A program made the position numbers and the translations under genes. Of a stretch of 9,504 nt of DNA, positions 5,366 to 9,504 are shown one piece after another. Below the pieces are notes generated by a model. It saw only the letters and a program-made list of their open reading frames with translations, had not been told where the DNA came from and did no database searches. How positions within the stretch are numbered: the stretch's first letter is position 1; each line of letters opens with the position of its first letter. The DNA lies in the NCBI GenBank assembly GCA_030616165.1, contig JAUWXV010000145.1, positions 1 to 9,504 of the forward strand, read 5' to 3'. This stretch comes from a bacterium. GTDB taxonomy: Bacteria; SM23-31; JAUVVT01.

Positions 5366-6562
5366 ATGAAAATATCCAGGAAAATAAAAAATATAAAACC
5401 TTCACCAACAATTGCAATAAGTTCCCTTGCAGGAGAGATGAAGAGAAAGGGAATAAATGTAATAAATTTTTCTGCCGGTCAGCCCGATTTCCCTACTCCA
5501 GAAAATATTAAGGAAGCGGGTATTCAGGCAATTAGAAATAATCATACAAAATATACACCTGCTCCAGGGATTCCCGAAATTAGAGAAGCAATATGCCGTA
5601 AATTGAAAAGAGAGAACGACCTCGAATACACGCCAGACCGGGTCATTGTCTCCTCAGGTGGTAAACAATCTGTATATTTGGCACTGCAGGTTCTTCTGGA
5701 AGAAGGAGACGAAGCCATAATAATTTCTCCCTACTGGGTTTCATATCCACCTCAGGTTTCACTTACTGGTGCAAAACCCGTTATAATAAACACCACAATC
5801 GAAAATGATTTCAAAACAACAGCAGAGAAAATCGAAAAATACATTACAGATAAAACTCAGATACTTATTTTAAACAGCCCGAATAATCCCACCGGTTCAT
5901 TATTCACAAAAAACGAGTTAGAAGAAATAGCAGATTTATGCGTGAGAAAAAATCTCTTTGTTATAACGGACGAAATATATGAGCAGTTAACATACGATAA
6001 TCAGAAAGCATTCAGCATAGCATCGCTGAATGACGACATAAAAAAGATAACACTTACCATAAACGGTGCATCAAAAAGTTTTTCAATGACCGGGTGGCGG
6101 TTAGGATATGCCGCCGGACCAAAAGAGGTAGTAGGGGCAATGTCCAAACTCCAGAGTCAACTTGACACCCACGCTGTTTCAATCTCGCAGTATGCAACAA
6201 TCGAAGCCCTTGATAATGGAGCAGAATCTACAAGAAAAATGAGGGAAAGTTTTGATGAAAGAAGAAAATACGTTGTAAAGCGTCTTAATGAGATTGACGG
6301 CATAAAAACAAACGTTCCAAAGGGAGCTTTTTACATATTCCCGCAGGTATCCGCATACTATGGGAAAAAACATAATGATACGCTCATAAACGACTCGGTC
6401 AGTTTCTGTAAATACATGCTTGAGGAGATGAAGATTGCACTTGTTCCTGGCTCTGCATTTGGTGATGACAACTGCCTCAGATTTTCTTATGCCGCTTCTA
6501 TGGAGGATATTAAAAATGGAATAGGCAGACTTGAAGAGGGACTAAAAAAACTCGAAGGCTAA
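5366..6562 (+). CDS. Class I PLP-dependent aspartate-type aminotransferase
   Basis: This 398-residue cytosolic fold-type I aminotransferase moves an amino group between an amino acid, most likely aspartate, and 2-oxoglutarate. Visible family marks are NFSAGQPDFPTP (34-45), YTPAPGIPEIREAI (63-76), the cofactor-contacting SPYWVSYP (121-128), SPNNPTG with Asn174, TDEIYE with Asp202 and Tyr205, the Schiff-base lysine Lys237 in GASKSFSMTGWRLGY, phosphate-binding Arg245, and substrate carboxylate Arg372 in LRFSYA. These fit the subgroup I-gamma enzymes (Thermus/Bacillus AspAT type), which can also act on prephenate or other amino acids, so the exact substrate is open. A strong TGGAGGA (5354-5360) lies 5 nt before the ATG. 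It is the last gene before the repeat mosaic, and no T-tailed terminator is seen after it. Confidence 0.93.
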   Translation: MKISRKIKNIKPSPTIAISSLAGEMKRKGINVINFSAGQPDFPTPENIKEAGIQAIRNNHTKYTPAPGIPEIREAICRKLKRENDLEYTPDRVIVSSGGKQSVYLALQVLLEEGDEAIIISPYWVSYPPQVSLTGAKPVIINTTIENDFKTTAEKIEKYITDKTQILILNSPNNPTGSLFTKNELEEIADLCVRKNLFVITDEIYEQLTYDNQKAFSIASLNDDIKKITLTINGASKSFSMTGWRLGYAAGPKEVVGAMSKLQSQLDTHAVSISQYATIEALDNGAESTRKMRESFDERRKYVVKRLNEIDGIKTNVPKGAFYIFPQVSAYYGKKHNDTLINDSVSFCKYMLEEMKIALVPGSAFGDDNCLRFSYAASMEDIKNGIGRLEEGLKKLEG

Positions 6563-6622
6563 AAACAACAACCTTCTTCCTGCTTTCTACTGTAATATAT
6601 TGATTTATTTTATATCCGTAGG

Positions 6623-6695
6623 GGCGGACTTGTCCGCCTCTGGCGGGCTTGTCCGCCTCTGGCGGGCTTGTCCGCCTCTGGCGGGCTTGTCCGCC
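6623..6695. repeat. 19-bp tandem repeat with nested hairpins
   Basis: Three identical copies of CTTGTCCGCCTCTGGCGGG lie head to tail (6629-6647, 6648-6666, 6667-6685) and a fourth is cut off at 6695. Each copy can pair CCGCC with GGCGG around TCT. Across the left edge, GGCGGA and TCCGCC pair around CTTG (6623-6638). Single full units recur at 6781-6799 and 7207-7225, and one with a single change at 6953-6971. There are no spacers, so this is not a CRISPR array. Confidence 0.9.
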
Positions 6696-6724
6696 CTTCT
6701 TGTCATTCCCGCCCCCTCTTTGTC

Positions 6725-6748
6725 ATTCCCCCGAGTACTCGGGGGAAT
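6725..6748. repeat. 24-bp perfect palindrome (ATTCCCCC/GGGGGAAT)
   Basis: The two halves are exact reverse complements meeting at GAGTACTC. The sequence around it, TGTCATTCCC before and CC after, has the form of the TGTCATTCCC...GGGAATCC intergenic element I recall from many bacteria. A truncated second start, TGTCATTCCCGCC, sits 20 bp upstream at 6701. Confidence 0.85.
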
Positions 6749-6760
6749 CCATACAAAATA

Positions 6761-6928
6761 TTCCCTTCCTGCCCTTCGGGCTTGTCCGCCTCTGGCGGGC
6801 TTTCCCTTTTTTCCCATCCTTTTAATAAAAATGGTGGGATAGACATTCTTGTCTGTCATAATTTAACTATCTTTGTATGACCGTGTAATCCGTGGATACT
6901 TCTTATCTTTGCCTCCCTGCCCTTCGGG
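6761..6928. repeat. 168-bp duplicated block, copy 1
   Basis: This block aligns without gaps to 7187-7354, offset 426 bp, with six mismatches by eye. It contains in order TTCCCT, a CCCTTCGGG hairpin, a 19-bp unit, a T-rich stretch, TTTTAATAAAAATGG, the dyad at 6838-6857, GTGTAATCCGTGGATACT, and a second CCCTTCGGG. Each copy starts and ends near the mini-hairpin. Confidence 0.9.
6838..6857. repeat. Dyad in copy 1 (GATAGAC/GTCTGTC)
   Basis: GATAGAC and GTCTGTC flank ATTCTT. Six of seven pairs are Watson-Crick; the T at 6840 faces G and would be a G-U pair in RNA. The matching dyad in copy 2 is perfect. Confidence 0.7.
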
Positions 6929-6952
6929 TCTCTGTGCCCCCTGCCCTTTGGG

Positions 6953-6971
6953 CTTGCCCGCCTCTGGCGGG
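6953..6971. repeat. Variant 19-bp unit
   Basis: CTTGCCCGCCTCTGGCGGG differs from the tandem unit by one base (C for T at the fifth position). It sits between a TGCCCTTTGGG and a TGCCCTGTGGG mini-hairpin. Confidence 0.8.
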
Positions 6972-7031
6972 CTTGCCCTGTGGGCCTGTCCTTCGGATCT
7001 GTGGTTCAATCCCCATTCCCAAATCGCCCTC

Positions 7032-7102
7032 ATTTGTCATTGAGTCATTTAGATTTGATTTGTCATTTGAGCTTTGACATTTATGCGTTAGCATTTGAGC
7101 TT
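7032..7102. repeat. AT-rich TTTGTCATT / CATTTGAGCTT repeat block
   Basis: ATTTGTCATT occurs at 7032-7041 and 7058-7067, and CATTTGAGCTT at 7064-7074 and 7092-7102, with looser copies between (TGAGTCATTTAGATTTG). It is a degenerate short-period repeat inside the otherwise GC-rich mosaic. No coding sense is seen. Confidence 0.6.
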
Positions 7103-7186
7103 AATATTCCTGCTTCTATCTCTCTGTGCGTCCTTGCCCTGTGGGTCTGCGGTTAATTCTCTATATTCGTAAATCGTAAATCTTAA

Positions 7187-7354
7187 TTCCCTCCTTGCCC
7201 TTCGGGCTTGTCCGCCTCTGGCGGGCTTGCCCTTTTTTCCCATCCTTTTAATAAAAATGGTGGGACAGACATTCTTGTCTGTCATAATTTAATTATCTTT
7301 GTATGACTGTGTAATCCGTGGATACTTCTTATCTTTGCCTCCCTGCCCTTCGGG
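7187..7354. repeat. 168-bp duplicated block, copy 2
   Basis: This is the second copy of the block at 6761-6928, gap-free and differing at six positions. After it the sequences diverge into CTTTCCCTTTGCC and the GCCTCTGCG-rich right end of the mosaic. The 258 bp between the copies hold a different set of repeats. Confidence 0.9.
7264..7283. repeat. Dyad in copy 2 (GACAGAC/GTCTGTC)
   Basis: A perfect 7-bp inverted repeat surrounds an ATTCTT loop. It corresponds to the dyad at 6838-6857. It shares a TTGTC core with the 19-bp unit. No T-tract follows, so it is a weak terminator candidate. Confidence 0.75.
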
Positions 7355-7439
7355 CTTTCCCTTTGCCTCTGCGCCCTCCGCGCCTCTGCGGTTAATTTTA
7401 TTCAACTTGTTCATTATTTAAAAAAAAATAAATATTCTA

Positions 7440-7468
7440 TTGACTTTCCTAAAATAAATTATTAAATT
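7440..7468 (+). promoter_or_regulatory. Sigma-70-type promoter at the right edge of the repeats
   Basis: TTGACT (7440-7445) and TAAATT (7463-7468) are 17 bp apart, in the same ATTGACTTT context as the promoter at 82-110. Predicted transcription starts near 7475, about 340 nt before the ATPase start. It would make either a long leader or a separate small RNA. Confidence 0.45.
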
Positions 7469-7562
7469 TAATAAATTACAATTACGTTCTATAAAACAAA
7501 TACTATACATAAAACTTCTCCGCTCATCATCCTTTTCATCTGATTCATGTATTTCTTAAAAA

Positions 7563-7578
7563 CATACAATTTCTTATG
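7563..7578. promoter_or_regulatory. Operator-like dyad, copy 1
   Basis: CATACAATTTCTTATG has CATA and TATG at its ends. It matches the element at 7633-7648 in 14 of 16 bases. It overlaps a 7-bp hairpin, TTTCTTA and TAAGAAA around TGAT (7570-7587). Two related dyads upstream of one gene suggest binding sites for a dimeric regulator; this is inference. Confidence 0.35.
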
Positions 7579-7632
7579 ATTAAGAAAATTCATATACACT
7601 ATACCTATTCCCTGACAACATAGTTAGAAAAT

Positions 7633-7648
7633 CATACATTTTCGTATG
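7633..7648. promoter_or_regulatory. Operator-like dyad, copy 2
   Basis: CATACATTTTCGTATG has perfect 5-bp arms, CATAC and GTATG, around a 6-nt centre. Its centre is 70 bp from that of copy 1. Confidence 0.35.
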
Positions 7649-7726
7649 TCACAATTGGCAAGAGTATTGGGGGCATGCTTTAACCAAAAAAAAGGGTAAG
7701 AAAACTAAAAAATAGAAAAATAAGTA

Positions 7727-7756
7727 TTGTGTCAACAAATTTTATAAAAATATATT
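7727..7756 (+). promoter_or_regulatory. Weak proximal promoter candidate for the ATPase gene
   Basis: TTGTGT (7727-7732) and TATATT (7751-7756) are 18 bp apart. Transcription would start near 7763, giving a leader of about 55 nt. The surrounding DNA is almost all A and T, so chance matches to TATATT are expected. Confidence 0.25.
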
Positions 7757-7816
7757 TAAATAATGAGATTAATTAATAATTATTATATTTTATTATAAAA
7801 TAATATGGTGAATAAA

Positions 7817-9504
7817 ATGAAAGGATATACGCCTGATTCTAAATTATTTCAGGATAAATGGGATTTACCTGATAATCCATTTCCTTTTTTAGGAGCAGAC
7901 CAATATGCTGAAGATAAAGTTTTAAGTCTATTTGAAATAGATAGAGATTCTACATTAAGGGCTTTTTCTTTACAAAACACAATAATTGAAGGTTCATTCG
8001 GAACAGGTAAAACTATGCTTTTGAAGGCAATTTATGCTTTTCATTATTCAAAGATGATTGTTGATATCGCTGAAAGGAAAAAGTGTAATGTTCTCCCGAT
8101 TTATATAAAGTTTTCTGATTTACCTTATGATTCAGAAAACATATATAGAGATATAATTTTATATATTTATGAAAAAATATTAGATACTCGTTTTCTAATT
8201 ACAAATTTTTTAAGAGATACAAATTGGTTTATTAAATTTAAATTATGGTTAGAGCGTCTATCTAAATCTGGTATTTTTGCTGAAGACAAAAGATATTCTG
8301 AATTAACCGCTGAGACTGTGACTGAACGTGTTTCTAATGTTTTTAAGACCGAAGGTTCTGTGGGGTATAAATGGATTAAAGACTTAACCAATACTTATGA
8401 GAAAAGGTATGAAAAAGAATTAATAAAAAAATCTAAACCAGGAATTAAGGATTTAGAAAATCTTTTCAAATCTAGTTTTAGTAATATTTGTGATAAATTT
8501 TTATTATTAATTGATGAAGTTGATAGGCTTCATTATTCAGCTTTTTCAAAAGACAAATCAGAAGAGTATTCTGTATATGAAACAATATTCAATCAGTTTA
8601 GAACTAGTAATTTTCTTTTTTATAAGATGGCAGTTTATCCAGAAACAGAATCTTCCAAACAAGTTGAAGGTTCACGTATTGGGACAAGAATAAAATTAGG
8701 TTTTAATATTAAAGATATAGATGAATTTATATCTTCTCGTGATTTCTTTTTTAGAATTCTAAAGTCATATATTTCTTTTTGTGCAGGTCATGAAATTAAT
8801 CCGGTTAAAATTTTTTATATTCAATATAGTAATTTACCGCATAAATATCCTAATCGTACAAAACGTGTTGATGATTTAAAATATGGAGATTCGCTTGAAC
8901 AATTAGTGTTTGGTTCAAAAGGTGTTGTAAGACGTTTTATAAAACTAGCTGGTGATTCAATGATAGAAGCTGCAATAAGAGGTAAGCATATGAGAATTTC
9001 AAAATATAATGTATTTGATGCTATGCGATCTTTTGGAAAAGAATTGGTTGAAAGACTCCACGAAAACGATCGTGTATTGATTGATAGAATGGCATATTTT
9101 TGTCAAAATAAAAGGGTATTTAGGTTTAGAGCACTTGGTGAGGAAAAAATATTTTATGATATTTATAACAAAAGTAAACAAGATAATGTATTATATCCTA
9201 TTTTAGATCAGGATAGAAGAGGTATAACTTATATTTTTGAATTTGACTATTGTTATTGTTTATACAGAAATGTGCCTACTCATTCTTTTTTAAATGCTGA
9301 AAAAATAAACAAAGAGAGATCTTTAGTTAATGGTAAATGGATTGTAACTCCTTCAAATGTTCCCAAAAATGTTATAAATCTTGATTCAAAAATAAAGGGA
9401 TTTATAAAAAACTATCACAAAGATAAAGGATGGGGGTTTATTGCCTATTTACCGGGAAATGATCTATTTTTCCATAAAGTTAATATTATTTCTTTAGGTA
9501 AGCA
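7817..9504 (+). CDS. ORC/Cdc6-like AAA+ ATPase fused to a cold-shock domain (3' end outside window)
   Basis: An open frame of 562 codons runs off the window with no stop. The P-loop GSFGTGKT is at residues 59-66 and Walker B FLLLIDEVDRL at 228-238, with a sensor-1-like NFLFYKMAVYPE near 265. GSKGVVRRFIKLAGDSMIEA (367-386) looks like the sensor-2/winged-helix start of ORC/Cdc6-type ATPases. The long insert between Walker A and B (about 100-225) is helical and charged. Near the end, KIKGFIKNYHKDKGWGFI (525-542), then NDLFFHKV, matches a cold-shock domain: KGWGFI is RNP1-like and LFFH RNP2-like, and the usual KWF is KNY. Cold-shock domains bind single-stranded RNA or DNA. ATG 7817 is preferred because GGTGA (7807-7811) sits 5 nt upstream; ATG 7805 adds four residues. 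No membrane segment is seen. A nucleic-acid-responsive ATPase, possibly for defence or replication control, is inference. Confidence 0.8.
   Translation, partial: MKGYTPDSKLFQDKWDLPDNPFPFLGADQYAEDKVLSLFEIDRDSTLRAFSLQNTIIEGSFGTGKTMLLKAIYAFHYSKMIVDIAERKKCNVLPIYIKFSDLPYDSENIYRDIILYIYEKILDTRFLITNFLRDTNWFIKFKLWLERLSKSGIFAEDKRYSELTAETVTERVSNVFKTEGSVGYKWIKDLTNTYEKRYEKELIKKSKPGIKDLENLFKSSFSNICDKFLLLIDEVDRLHYSAFSKDKSEEYSVYETIFNQFRTSNFLFYKMAVYPETESSKQVEGSRIGTRIKLGFNIKDIDEFISSRDFFFRILKSYISFCAGHEINPVKIFYIQYSNLPHKYPNRTKRVDDLKYGDSLEQLVFGSKGVVRRFIKLAGDSMIEAAIRGKHMRISKYNVFDAMRSFGKELVERLHENDRVLIDRMAYFCQNKRVFRFRALGEEKIFYDIYNKSKQDNVLYPILDQDRRGITYIFEFDYCYCLYRNVPTHSFLNAEKINKERSLVNGKWIVTPSNVPKNVINLDSKIKGFIKNYHKDKGWGFIAYLPGNDLFFHKVNIISLGK

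Larger units (their letters stand above)
6619..7397. repeat. Gene-free mosaic of GC-rich intergenic repeats
   Basis: About 780 bp of much higher GC content than the flanks holds no credible gene. It is made of several repeat types: 19-bp units (six full), a 24-bp palindrome, a 168-bp duplication, TGCCCTnnGGG mini-hairpins, TTTGTCATT-type repeats, a CGTAAAT doublet (7168-7181), and two TCTGCGGTTAATT ends (7146-7158 and 7385-7397) with GCCTCTGCG repeated at 7365 and 7382. Open frames here on both strands are by-products of the repeats. It separates housekeeping genes from the ATPase gene. Many of these unit types resemble intergenic repeats I recall from other genomes. Confidence 0.85.
7469..7804 (+). 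other. Gene-free AT-rich leader region of the ATPase gene
   Basis: No open frame with a plausible start signal is seen in these 336 bp. The region holds two similar 16-bp dyads (7563-7578 and 7633-7648), a hairpin at 7570-7587, a poly-A run before GGG (7685-7695), and an extremely AT-rich last 80 bp. It may be a regulated leader, an operator region or a non-coding RNA gene. Confidence 0.5.

Noticed and set aside
6629-6695. Regular repeats suggesting a CRISPR array
   Set aside because: The 19-bp units abut with no spacers between them and are shorter than CRISPR repeats.
6605-6859. Minus-strand open frame beginning MTDKNVYPTIFIKRMGKK, with a near-identical start in the minus-strand frame at 7088-7285
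   Set aside because: Both lie in the 168-bp duplication and the 19-bp repeats; the shared protein start is the repeat read backwards, and the rest is PARGGQARR-type repeat translation.
6600-6880. Plus-strand open frames rich in PPLAGLSA and SASGGL
   Set aside because: They are direct translations of the GC-rich tandem repeats, with no Shine-Dalgarno and no protein-like composition.
7655-7671. Sigma-54-like sequence TTGGCAAGAGTATTGGG
   Set aside because: The -24 half fits, but the -12 half reads TTGGG instead of TTGCA/T, losing the key GC, and no enhancer-binding context is visible.
8167-8391. Minus-strand open frame inside the ATPase gene
   Set aside because: It lies wholly inside the long + strand frame whose protein has intact Walker A and B motifs; it is a shadow.

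Overview
The window is AT-rich bacterial DNA, with every credible gene on the + strand. It looks like a Gram-negative-type, probably uncultivated lineage. The reasons are the PilM/PilN-like pilus platform, AT-rich codons (aaa, ata, aga), a TTG start, and an intergenic region packed with GC-rich dispersed repeats of the kind I associate with candidate phyla such as WOR-3/Stahlbacteria or Cloacimonadota. That taxonomic guess is low-confidence inference.

Layout. (1) Positions 1-1700 hold accessory-looking genes: a possible 3' tail of an upstream gene, a consensus-like promoter, a 315-residue protein with a winged-helix-like N-terminal domain of the type found on restriction-related proteins, and a small GIY-YIG-like nuclease. 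A short palindromic repeat and a possible coding relic follow. (2) Positions 1769-4210 form a tight three-gene cluster: a pseudopilin-like membrane protein, a PilM-like actin-fold protein and a single-pass PilN/PilO-like protein. It resembles the inner-membrane platform of a type IV pilus or type II secretion machine, but no secretin, ATPase or PilP gene follows. (3) Positions 4258-6562 carry housekeeping genes: rsmD (16S rRNA methyltransferase) overlapping coaD (CoA synthesis), then a class I aspartate-type aminotransferase. (4) Positions 6619-7397 are a gene-free mosaic of GC-rich repeats: 19-bp tandem units, a 24-bp perfect palindrome, a 168-bp duplication and many short CCC/GGG hairpins. 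(5) Positions 7398-7804 are AT-rich and non-coding, with a good promoter-like sequence and two similar 16-bp dyads. (6) From 7817 to the window end runs a large open frame with no stop. It encodes an ORC/Cdc6-like AAA+ ATPase whose C-terminus enters a cold-shock domain.

The most interesting element is the AAA+ ATPase/cold-shock fusion. It lies beyond the repeat mosaic, in an accessory setting, with an unusually long structured leader. A P-loop switch joined to a nucleic-acid-binding domain would fit a nucleic-acid-sensing role, possibly in defence, but the genes after it are outside the window and that function is inference. The pilus cluster is also unusual: its pseudopilin lacks the prepilin-peptidase glycine, and its PilM homologue has lost the usual nucleotide-binding motifs.
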